DNA from: an uncultured Duncaniella sp.
GTDB taxonomy: Bacteria > Bacteroidota > Bacteroidia > Bacteroidales > Muribaculaceae
DNA length: 64,000 bases
Reading direction: 5' to 3'
Assembly: GCA_910578515.1 (NCBI GenBank)
Contig: CAJTQR010000002.1
Span: 124,001-188,000 of the forward strand
Positions 33,168-40,716 of the stretch are shown piece after piece (position 1 is the first letter of the stretch; every line of letters starts with the position of its first letter). A program made the translations under genes and the position numbers. The notes under the pieces were generated by a model, which saw nothing but the letters and a program-made list of their open reading frames with translations, was not told the DNA's origin and made no database searches.

Positions 33168-35018
33168 ATGTTAGACAAAGCCAATGTCAAAACCCTCGAC
33201 AAGGTTGTGGTACGTTTCTCGGGTGACTCCGGTGACGGTATGCAGCTTGCGGGAAACATTTTCACCAATGTGTCGGCAGGTCTCGGTAACAAGGTGTCAA
33301 CCTTCCCCGATTATCCCGCCGAAGTGCGTGCTCCGCAGGGTTCGCTCAGCGGTGTGTCAGGTTTTCAGGTCAGCGTAGGTGTGGATGTACACACACCCGG
33401 CGACCTTTGTGATGTGCTTATAGCCATGAATCCTGCTGCTCTCAAGCAGAATGTCAAATTCCTTAAGCCCGGTGGTGTCGCTATAGTCGATATCGACTCT
33501 TTCAAGGAATCAGACCTGAAGAAAGCGCTGTTTGAGACAGATGACCCCTTCAAGGAACTCAACATCAACGCCCAGGTGGTGGAAGTCCCCGTGACTACCA
33601 TGACCAAGGCAGCTCTTGCCGAATCAGGGCTCGACAATAAGAGTATACTCAAGTGCCGCAACATTTTTGCGCTCGGTCTGGTATGCTGGCTCTTTGACCG
33701 TCCCCTCGAAGGTGCATTACGTATGCTTAAGGGGAAATTTGCCAAGAAACCTGCCATCTACGAGGCTAACGCCAAGGTGATTGAAGCGGGTTACAACTAT
33801 GGTAACAATATTCACGCATCTGTCAGCACCTATCGTATAGAAACTGAGGCTGCTGTACCGGGTGTGTATACAGATATAAACGGTAACACTGCCACCGCAT
33901 GGGGCTTTATCGCTGCTTCTGAGAAGAGCGGTCGTCCCCTCTTCCTCGGCAGCTATCCCATCACTCCCGCAACTGATATCCTTCAGGAACTCGCAAAGCG
34001 CAAGGACCTCGGAGTTAAGGCTGTGCAGATGGAGGATGAGATTGCCGGTGTATGCTCAGCCATTGGTGCATCGTTTGCCGGTCATCTTGCTGTCACTTCT
34101 ACTTCCGGTCCCGGTCTCGCGCTTAAGAGCGAGGGTATAGGTCTGGCTGTGATTGCCGAGCTTCCGCTTGTGATTGTTGACGTGCAGCGTGGTGGTCCTT
34201 CAACTGGTCTTCCCACCAAGACAGAGCAGACCGACCTTATGCAGGCACTTTACGGACGCAACGGTGAGTCTCCGCTCGCTGTCGTGGCGGCTTCTACTCC
34301 CACCGACTGCTTCACCATGGCATTTGAGGCTTCGCGCATCGCTATGGAGCACATGACTCCGGTGATTCTTCTTACCGATGCTTTCATCGGCAACGGTTCA
34401 AGCGCATGGCGCATACCCGAAGCTAACGAGCTTCCTGAAATACATCCTCCTTTGCTTGCCCCCAACGCGATTGACGAGGCTTGGCAGCCCTACACCCGCA
34501 AGGATGACAAGAACGTGCGTTACTGGGCAATCCCCGGTACCGAAGGCGCTGCACACCGCGTGGGTGGTCTCGAAAAGGACTATAACACCGGAGCTATCTC
34601 CACTGACCCCATCAACCATGAGAAGATGGTTATGGCACGTCGCGAGAAGATTGCCCGGATTGCCGACGATATCCCTGCTCTCGAGGTGCTCGACCCCAAT
34701 GGCGCCGATACCCTGTTGGTAGGCTGGGGCGGTACTTACGGTCATCTCCGCACTGCCGCTACCGAGCTCAACGCAGCCGGCAAGCCTGTGGCGTTCGCCC
34801 ACTTCAATTATATCAACCCGCTGCCCGCCAACACTGCCGAGGTGCTCGCCAAGTACAAGCGCGTGATTGTGGCAGAGCTCAACACCGGTATGTTTGCTGA
34901 CTATCTGCAGGCTAAATTCCCGGATGTGAAGATTGCCCGCATCAACAAGATTCAGGGTCAGCCCTTCCTTGTGAGCGAAGTGGTTGAAGGTGTAACCAAA
35001 ATTATGGAGGATAAATAA
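33168..35018 (+). CDS. korA: 2-oxoacid:ferredoxin oxidoreductase, fused gamma-alpha subunit (2-oxoglutarate type)
   Basis: Subunit of the ferredoxin-dependent 2-oxoglutarate (or related 2-oxoacid) oxidoreductase, which forms acyl-CoA and CO2 with reduction of ferredoxin, or runs in reverse. The 616-residue protein joins a gamma domain (about 1-190; FSGDSGDGMQLAGNIFT) to the alpha pyrimidine-binding domains (YPITPATDILQEL, QMEDEIAGVCSAIGASFAG, TSTSGPGLALKSEG) and ends with TLLVGWGGTYGHLR. korB follows 2 bp later. The codon choice is strongly biased, suggesting high expression. Kor-type is inferred from the gamma-alpha fusion and the separate beta subunit without an extra ferredoxin subunit. 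Confidence 0.92.
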   Translation: MLDKANVKTLDKVVVRFSGDSGDGMQLAGNIFTNVSAGLGNKVSTFPDYPAEVRAPQGSLSGVSGFQVSVGVDVHTPGDLCDVLIAMNPAALKQNVKFLKPGGVAIVDIDSFKESDLKKALFETDDPFKELNINAQVVEVPVTTMTKAALAESGLDNKSILKCRNIFALGLVCWLFDRPLEGALRMLKGKFAKKPAIYEANAKVIEAGYNYGNNIHASVSTYRIETEAAVPGVYTDINGNTATAWGFIAASEKSGRPLFLGSYPITPATDILQELAKRKDLGVKAVQMEDEIAGVCSAIGASFAGHLAVTSTSGPGLALKSEGIGLAVIAELPLVIVDVQRGGPSTGLPTKTEQTDLMQALYGRNGESPLAVVAASTPTDCFTMAFEASRIAMEHMTPVILLTDAFIGNGSSAWRIPEANELPEIHPPLLAPNAIDEAWQPYTRKDDKNVRYWAIPGTEGAAHRVGGLEKDYNTGAISTDPINHEKMVMARREKIARIADDIPALEVLDPNGADTLLVGWGGTYGHLRTAATELNAAGKPVAFAHFNYINPLPANTAEVLAKYKRVIVAELNTGMFADYLQAKFPDVKIARINKIQGQPFLVSEVVEGVTKIMEDK

Positions 35019-35020
35019 TC

Positions 35021-36034
35021 ATGGAACAGACACAATATACTCCCGCCAATTATAAGAGTAATCAATCAGTGCGCTGGTGTCCCGGTTGCGGTGACCACGC
35101 CATACTCAACTCTCTCCATAAGGCAATGGCTATCGTGGGTGTGCCTCCTCACATGACTGCTGTCATTTCCGGTATCGGCTGTAGCTCTCGTCTGCCTTAT
35201 TATATGAACACTTACGGCTTCCACACCATCCATGGTCGTGCGGCTGCGATTGCAACCGGCTTCAAAGTGGCTCGTCCTGATATGACTGTATGGCAGATTT
35301 CAGGTGATGGCGACGGTCTCGCTATCGGCGGTAACCATTTCATCCACGCCGTTCGCCGTAACGTGGACATAAACATGATTCTGTTCAACAACAAGATTTA
35401 CGGTCTTACCAAGGGTCAGTATTCACCCACCAGTGACCGTGGCTTCGTGTCAAAATCATCACCTTACGGTACTACTGAGGACCCGTTCATTCCTGCCGAG
35501 CTCGTGTTTGGCGCACGTGGCAACTTCTTTGCCCGCAGCATAGACGTGGAGCTTCAGATTTCACAGGAAGTTCTCGTTGCCGCTGCCCGTCACAAGGGAA
35601 CTTCGGTGGTTGAAATCCTCCAGAACTGTGTGATTTTCAACAACGGTATCCATAACTTTATCACAGACAAAGAGCACCGCGCCGAACGCACCATACATCT
35701 GGTACACGGTGAGAAGATGCTCTTCGGCAAGGATAAGGAGATGGGTCTCGTGCGTGACGGCTTCCTGCTTAAGGCTGTGAAGGTAGGGGAAGATGGCTAC
35801 ACCATGGACGATGTGCTTGTGCACGACGCTCATACTCCAAGCAACTTCCTTCACCAGCAGCTTGCCATGATGGACGGTCATGACCTCCCGCTCGCACTCG
35901 GTGTAATCCGCGATGTGGCTACCCCCGTCTACAACGAGGAGATTGAGGCGCAAGTGGCTGAGGTGCGTGCCCGTAAGAACTTCGGTTCGCTCCGTGACAT
36001 GGCTCTTGCCGGCGAAACATGGACCGTAGAATAA
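35021..36034 (+). CDS. korB: 2-oxoacid:ferredoxin oxidoreductase, beta subunit
   Basis: Thiamine-diphosphate and iron-sulfur binding partner of the gamma-alpha subunit. The 337-residue protein has RWCPGCGDHAILN (Cys for the 4Fe-4S cluster), SGIGCSSRLPYY, the TPP motif SGDGDGLAIGGNH and ILFNNKIYGLTKGQYSPT, the standard series for KorB. It starts 2 bp after korA, so the two are made together in equal amounts. I see no ferredoxin-like third subunit downstream; the 250 bp after the stop lead into the promoter of the inositol phosphate synthase. Confidence 0.94.
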   Translation: MEQTQYTPANYKSNQSVRWCPGCGDHAILNSLHKAMAIVGVPPHMTAVISGIGCSSRLPYYMNTYGFHTIHGRAAAIATGFKVARPDMTVWQISGDGDGLAIGGNHFIHAVRRNVDINMILFNNKIYGLTKGQYSPTSDRGFVSKSSPYGTTEDPFIPAELVFGARGNFFARSIDVELQISQEVLVAAARHKGTSVVEILQNCVIFNNGIHNFITDKEHRAERTIHLVHGEKMLFGKDKEMGLVRDGFLLKAVKVGEDGYTMDDVLVHDAHTPSNFLHQQLAMMDGHDLPLALGVIRDVATPVYNEEIEAQVAEVRARKNFGSLRDMALAGETWTVE

Positions 36035-36167
36035 GAAATGTTGATACTGCATTTACTTTTGTTAACAAAAAGTATAGATAAAACGCCTGTATTTAACTAT
36101 AATTGGTTAACTATGGCGATTTGTAACAAAAATTAGCAATAATAAGGGAATTTTTAAATAAGAAAAA

Positions 36168-36198
36168 TTTCACAATTGAAAAAAATGCAGTACTTTTG
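36168..36198 (+). promoter_or_regulatory. Promoter of the inositol-1-phosphate synthase gene
   Basis: TTTC (36168-36171), 19-bp spacer, TACTTTTG (36191-36198). Upstream is very A+T-rich, as expected for a strong promoter. The transcript would start at or within the hairpin beginning at 36201. Confidence 0.7.
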
Positions 36199-36200
36199 AG

Positions 36201-36233
36201 GGCTCTTTCGGCATACTATGCTTTGAAAGAGCC
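36201..36233 (+). other. 5'-end hairpin of the inositol-1-phosphate synthase mRNA
   Basis: Nine-bp perfect arms GGCTCTTTC (36201-36209) and GAAAGAGCC (36225-36233); the loop contains an inner palindrome GCATA-C-TATGC. It sits right at the predicted transcript start. No T-run follows, so it is more likely an mRNA-stabilising or regulatory structure than a terminator. Confidence 0.65.
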
Positions 36234-36284
36234 TTCATTGACTATAAATAACCTTAATAACTACTTAGTATTAGTAACGAAATC

Positions 36285-37628
36285 ATGAGTAATTCTACAG
36301 TAAAACCCGCCAACGGAAAACTTGGCGTGCTCGTAGTTGGTCTCGGCGCCGTCACCTCTACTTTCATGACTGGTGTGCTGATGGCTCGCAAAGGTCTTGC
36401 AAAACCCGTCGGTTCAATGACCCAATATGACAAAATCCGTGTTGGTCAGGGTGCTGACAAAAAATATCTCCACTACAAAGATATCGTTCCCATGGCTGAC
36501 CTCAACGACATCGTATTCGGTGCCTGGGACGTTTATCCCGCTAACGCTTACGAAAGCGCTATCTACGCAGAAGTTCTTCAGGAAAAGGATATCGAACCTG
36601 TAAAGGATGAGCTCGAAAAAATCGTTCCCATGAAGGCTGCCTTCGACAAGGACTATGCAAAGCGTCTTGACGGTACCAACGTTAAGGATGCAAAGGACCG
36701 TTGGGACATGGTAGAGCAGCTTCGCGAAGATATCCGTAACTTCAAGAAGGAAACCGGTGTTGACCGCGTGGTTGTACTCTGGGCAGCTTCTACTGAAGTT
36801 TACGTTCCCGTTGACGAAAAGATTCACGGCTCTCTCGAAGCTCTCGAGGCAGCTATGAAGGCTGACGATAAAGAACACATCGCACCTTCAATGTGCTATG
36901 CTTACGCAGCCCTCAGCGAAGGCGCTCCCTTCATCATGGGTGCTCCTAACACTACTGTGGATATCCCCGCTATGTGGGAACTCAGCGAAAAGACCGGTAT
37001 GCCTATCGCAGGTAAGGACTTCAAGACCGGTCAGACTCTTGTTAAGTCTGGTTTCGCTCCTATCATCGGTACCCGTTGCCTCGGTCTCCATGGCTGGTTC
37101 TCAACCAACATCCTTGGTAACCGTGACGGTCTCGTGCTTGACGAACCCGCAAACTTCCGCACCAAGGAAGTCAGCAAGCTTTCTACTCTTGAGTCAATCC
37201 TCGTACCCGAAGACCAGCCCGACCTTTACAACGCTAATTGCGGCGGTGCTGAAGAAGGTGGTCACCAGGGTTACTACCACAAGGTACGTATCAACTACTA
37301 TCCCCCGCGCAACGACAGCAAGGAAGGATGGGACAACATCGATATCTTCGGCTGGATGGGTTACCCGATGCAGATTAAGATTAACTTCCTCTGCCGCGAC
37401 TCTATCCTTGCAGCTCCCCTTTGCCTTGACCTCGTGCTTCTCAGCGACCTCGCTGCACGTGCAGGACGTCACGGTATCCAGCGCTTCTTGAGCTTCTTCC
37501 TCAAGAGCCCGATGCATGACTACACCAAGGGTGAAGTTCCCGTTAACCACCTCTTCCAGCAGTACGTTATGCTTAAGAACGCTATCCGCGAAATGGGTGG
37601 CTACGAAGCTGACGAAACCATCGACTAA
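36285..37628 (+). CDS. myo-inositol-1-phosphate synthase
   Basis: NAD-dependent isomerisation of glucose-6-phosphate to 1L-myo-inositol-1-phosphate, the first step to inositol lipids, which some Bacteroidota make as inositol phosphoceramide or phosphatidylinositol. The 447-residue protein starts with the NAD loop GVLVVGLGAVTSTFM and has VVLWAASTEVYV, FIMGAPNTTVDIP, the catalytic-lysine segment AGKDFKTGQTLVKS and later GWMGYPMQIKINFLCRDSILAAPL. The codon usage is the most biased in the window, together with a strong promoter, a 5' hairpin and a clean terminator, so it is probably abundant. The later inositol-lipid genes are not in this window. Confidence 0.93.
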   Translation: MSNSTVKPANGKLGVLVVGLGAVTSTFMTGVLMARKGLAKPVGSMTQYDKIRVGQGADKKYLHYKDIVPMADLNDIVFGAWDVYPANAYESAIYAEVLQEKDIEPVKDELEKIVPMKAAFDKDYAKRLDGTNVKDAKDRWDMVEQLREDIRNFKKETGVDRVVVLWAASTEVYVPVDEKIHGSLEALEAAMKADDKEHIAPSMCYAYAALSEGAPFIMGAPNTTVDIPAMWELSEKTGMPIAGKDFKTGQTLVKSGFAPIIGTRCLGLHGWFSTNILGNRDGLVLDEPANFRTKEVSKLSTLESILVPEDQPDLYNANCGGAEEGGHQGYYHKVRINYYPPRNDSKEGWDNIDIFGWMGYPMQIKINFLCRDSILAAPLCLDLVLLSDLAARAGRHGIQRFLSFFLKSPMHDYTKGEVPVNHLFQQYVMLKNAIREMGGYEADETID

Positions 37629-37664
37629 TCATAGCGAACAGATTAGAATCTTCATAATAGGGAA

Positions 37665-37699
37665 ACAGTCTCTGCCTTTACGGCGGGGACTGTTTTTTT
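37665..37699 (+). terminator. Terminator of the inositol-1-phosphate synthase gene
   Basis: Arms 37665-37676 and 37682-37693 (two wobble pairs) with a 5-nt loop, followed by TTTTTTT to 37699. A classical intrinsic terminator. Confidence 0.9.
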
Positions 37700-37756
37700 A
37701 GTGAGTGATGTTGGTTGTATAGGGTTTGGTAAGTCTGTTGCAATGAATCTGCAACA

Positions 37757-37835
37757 TTGATTCCTCCCACATTGCAGCTTTGATTCCACCCGGGCTGCAG
37801 CCTAATGCCTTCTGGGCTGCACCTTGATTCCTCCC
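37757..37835. repeat. Degenerate 21-23-bp tandem repeat, about 3.5 units
   Basis: Units start at 37757, 37780, 37803 and 37824 (partial). Each runs from TTGATTCC(T/A)CCC, or the variant TAATGCCTTC, to a (G)GGCTGCA(G)CC-like core. They lie between the two terminators flanking 37700-37860. No gene is visible there. Confidence 0.6.
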
Positions 37836-37860
37836 AAACCCGTCAGATGATACAAAAACG

Positions 37861-37893
37861 AAACCCGCCGGGGCACCAAGCCTGAGCGGGTTT
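37861..37893 (-). terminator. Terminator of the SusCD operon
   Basis: Arms AAACCCGC (37861-37868) and GCGGGTTT (37886-37893). Reading leftwards the hairpin is followed by CGTTTTTG. It lies 60 bp after the stop of the last SusCD-locus gene. Confidence 0.85.
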
Positions 37894-37953
37894 CTTCGTT
37901 CAAAGTATGATAGCTGTGTCTACTTGATAAAGGGGTGTTTCAAACAGTCCCTG

Positions 37954-38463
37954 TTATTCGGCGCCGCCGTTGAGACCGGTGCGGCGGTAGCCCTTGAGGA
38001 GATATACAGTGCCGGGTTCGTCATCGCTAAAAGATATGCAAAATTCGATAGCGTCAACAATACTTCCGCTTGGGCTCACTGTGCCCCCTATGGTTACCTT
38101 GCCATTTGTTACGGTCACGTTGCAGTCATCGTAAGCGGCATTGGGAACCGGAGTGGTGCTGCCGAATGTGAAATTGGCGGCATCGCAGGGGATTTTAACT
38201 GTGAAATCCCAGAACTCTCCAAGGTCATTCAACCACATTTCGGTACCAACATTGGCGGCGGTGTTATAAGTGATGATTTGGAAATATCCCAGACCATAGG
38301 GGTCTTCCGCTATGATATTTCCGTTGGCGTCAGCCAGGTTGGCTGTGACCATCCATTCACCTGCGATATTCACGGTGGCTGTGTCGCCTATCTCCTCTTT
38401 GTCGCAAGAGGTAAAAGCCACTGCGAAGAGGGTAATGAATAAATATTTTAGAGTCTTTATCAT
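37954..38463 (-). CDS. Lipid-binding-like (Lipid_bd family) surface lipoprotein
   Basis: A 169-residue lipoprotein (lipobox VAFTSC, Cys20). Its sequence matches the Bacteroidota Lipid_bd/putative-hydrolase family often encoded at the end of SusCD loci: IAGEWMVTANLADANGNI, YNTAANVGTEMWLNDLGEFWD and the terminal KGYRRTGL. A lipocalin-like fold is expected. Its ligand is not known, and the family name does not prove lipid binding. Last of four genes (SusC, SusD, BT_2262-like, this one) with gaps of 14, 27 and 19 bp, hence one transcript. Confidence 0.82.
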   Translation of the reverse strand: MIKTLKYLFITLFAVAFTSCDKEEIGDTATVNIAGEWMVTANLADANGNIIAEDPYGLGYFQIITYNTAANVGTEMWLNDLGEFWDFTVKIPCDAANFTFGSTTPVPNAAYDDCNVTVTNGKVTIGGTVSPSGSIVDAIEFCISFSDDEPGTVYLLKGYRRTGLNGGAE

Positions 38464-38482
38464 GATTCAAAGAGTTTTAGCG

Positions 38483-39187
38483 TTACTGATTCTTAGTTGC
38501 ATTTACTATGAAATTGAATGGGTAATCAGTGTAGCTGACATTCCAGGTTATGATGCCGGATGCTGCATCGAATTTACCGTCGGTAATCCCGTTGGCGGAG
38601 TCGCCCCAGCCGGCAAGGTAGCTTTTAATCAACGAGATGTTACCATCAGCGTCAATTGTCACTGTGCCCTGGAGGGCATATGCCGAGCCATAGCCTGCGC
38701 GGTATTCATACCATCCGCCAAGGAGGTCGGAGATTTCATACTTGCCGGTTCCGTCTCCCACCACGCGCATGGGGTAGCCACCAAAGTATACTATACCGTT
38801 GTAGTCGCGGTAGCTGTCAGTGTTGACTGTATAGTAGCCTGAAGCCGGGTCATTGGGGTCGGATACGAGCACATAGCGTGTGGCTGTTGCGCTGAAACCG
38901 TCGGAATTGGTGACACTGTAGACTATTGAGTAGTAGCCCGGAGTGGGAGAGCTGAAATTGAGCGATGAAATCACTTCAATCTGTGCCGATACATCCTCAC
39001 CGTTGAGGGTAGCTGTACATCCGGGGTCGTTGAAGGGCTGACCTGCTGTGGCTTTATCGTAGACGGGACCGTCCATTTCCAGCACTGGGTAGTAGGTGAT
39101 GTCAGTCAAGCCCTCGGTATCCTTGTCGCAAGAGGTGAGTGACACCATTGCGAGTGAAACGGCTAATATGGAAATATATTTTTTCAT
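38483..39187 (-). CDS. BT_2262-like (DUF5012/DUF5011) surface lipoprotein
   Basis: A 234-residue lipoprotein (lipobox VSLTSC, Cys20). After the lipid anchor it has an Ig-like DUF5011/5012 domain (FNDPGCTATLNGEDVS, PGYYSIVYSVTNSDGFSA) and a C-terminal beta domain with repeated GGW/YEYRAGYG turns. Such proteins are encoded in SusCD loci and are thought to be surface glycan- or protein-binding accessory proteins. The ligand cannot be inferred. The gap to SusD is 27 bp. Confidence 0.8.
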   Translation of the reverse strand: MKKYISILAVSLAMVSLTSCDKDTEGLTDITYYPVLEMDGPVYDKATAGQPFNDPGCTATLNGEDVSAQIEVISSLNFSSPTPGYYSIVYSVTNSDGFSATATRYVLVSDPNDPASGYYTVNTDSYRDYNGIVYFGGYPMRVVGDGTGKYEISDLLGGWYEYRAGYGSAYALQGTVTIDADGNISLIKSYLAGWGDSANGITDGKFDAASGIITWNVSYTDYPFNFIVNATKNQ

Positions 39188-39214
39188 TGCTGTTTACTGT
39201 TTTATCGTTACTTA

Positions 39215-40702
39215 TCATTTAGCCCAGAAGACAGGAGTGGCATCCCCTTTGTAGTCGGGGGTGTTTTGGTTGCGGTTGGCTGAGCTTTCGGGGTAGGGCC
39301 AGCGCTGGAGCACCTTGTTGCTGCCGAGCGATGAATTGCACTGAATGGGGGTGTAGAGAGTACCCGGTTCGAGCAATGAAGGCTGATAAGAGTCGGTGTT
39401 GACATTATAGAGCTGGTCGCCGGTCACATTTCCAAATGTGGGATAACCAAGTCGGCGCATCTCGCACCATGCCTCGAAGTTATTAGTACCGCTGAGTGCG
39501 ACCCATTTCTGTATGCCGATACATTTCTTATAGTTAGCCTTGTCCCAGGGATATGCTGCGAGTACTGTCTCGTAGCCACTCACACCGGCCGAGGCGAATG
39601 AAGCCGCGATGGCATCGATGTAGTGCTGCTCGGCTGCCGCTGCTGAACCGTAGCGTGCTTCATATTCCGCGAGGAAGAATTCCACTTCGAAGCGGGATAT
39701 GAGGTAGAGGGGTGAGTCGTAGGACATGACGGGGCGGCACCAGTAGTTAGCCTTGTAGTCGGCAGTGGTAGAGAAATTGGTACCGGAGATAGCGCCGGTA
39801 TATTCGCCTTTTACCACATTAGGGTCAAAGAAAGCTTTCATACGGGCATCGTCAGCAGCGTTCATTGTGGAGTACAGGGCGAGGTTGAGGACCACGTTCT
39901 GCTGGGTGCTGCCGAAGTAAGTTGCAAATTCTTCCTGATAGAAGGGGTTTGCCTGACCGCTTGAATTGCTCCAGCATCCTTCCCAAGCCACATCGGCAGA
40001 GGGGAAATTGTTCTGCGCTATAAGTGATGACAGTTGTGATTGAACATCCACGGCGTTGCTCATGCGCATGAGCAGGCGGAGTTTGAGTGCATTGGCTACC
40101 TTGACCCATTCAGCAGCTTTAGCGCCGGGCAGCAGGAAGTTGGTGCATACGCTCTCGGTTCCGTTTACCTTCTCGATTGCATCGTTGAGCTCGGTGACGA
40201 GTGCGGTGTAGACATCCTGTCCGTCATCATAATGGGGAGTCACGTTGGATATGTCGAGACCTTCGCTGTAAGGAATCTCGCCGTAGCAGTCAACCAAAGC
40301 CTCGTAGGTGGCGACACGGATTACTGTGGCAGCGAGATATGTGCCCCATTCCTCTTTGTCGGTCGACATGGAGCGCACGGTCTCCATGTTCTGGAGGGTA
40401 CGTGTGGTGAGGTTTGTGTAGGTTGAGCTTGAACGCACGGAACTCTGTTTGAACTGGCTGTAGTCCATATAGTTGGATGTACCGAACATTTGAGAGTAGT
40501 GCTGGGCGAAGTATCCGCCGGTGATACGGAAATAGTCACCGTAGCTGTTGGCGAATGCCATTTCAGCGGCAGGGAATATCATGCTTGCTGTCAAGTTCTC
40601 AACCGCGGGCGAAGTGGGGCTCTGGTTGATGTCGAGATAGCTGTCGCATGAAGTGGTTGCAAGCGATAGAGCTATGACGCTTGTTATTATTGTCTTTTTC
40701 AT
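39215..40702 (-). CDS. SusD/RagB-family outer-membrane lipoprotein (SusD-like_2)
   Basis: Surface lipoprotein of 495 residues that caps the SusC pore and binds the incoming nutrient. The signal peptide ends at lipobox ATTSC (Cys19), followed by DSYLDINQSPTSP, the typical SusD start. Helical TPR-like segments (AAEWVKVANALKLRLLMRMS) and the late NNFEAWCEMRRLGYPTF are conserved in the SusD-like_2 branch. That branch often imports oligopeptides or unknown glycans rather than starch. It is encoded 14 bp after SusC. Confidence 0.93.
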   Translation of the reverse strand: MKKTIITSVIALSLATTSCDSYLDINQSPTSPAVENLTASMIFPAAEMAFANSYGDYFRITGGYFAQHYSQMFGTSNYMDYSQFKQSSVRSSSTYTNLTTRTLQNMETVRSMSTDKEEWGTYLAATVIRVATYEALVDCYGEIPYSEGLDISNVTPHYDDGQDVYTALVTELNDAIEKVNGTESVCTNFLLPGAKAAEWVKVANALKLRLLMRMSNAVDVQSQLSSLIAQNNFPSADVAWEGCWSNSSGQANPFYQEEFATYFGSTQQNVVLNLALYSTMNAADDARMKAFFDPNVVKGEYTGAISGTNFSTTADYKANYWCRPVMSYDSPLYLISRFEVEFFLAEYEARYGSAAAAEQHYIDAIAASFASAGVSGYETVLAAYPWDKANYKKCIGIQKWVALSGTNNFEAWCEMRRLGYPTFGNVTGDQLYNVNTDSYQPSLLEPGTLYTPIQCNSSLGSNKVLQRWPYPESSANRNQNTPDYKGDATPVFWAK

Positions 40703-40716
40703 TGCTTTCTTACCTG

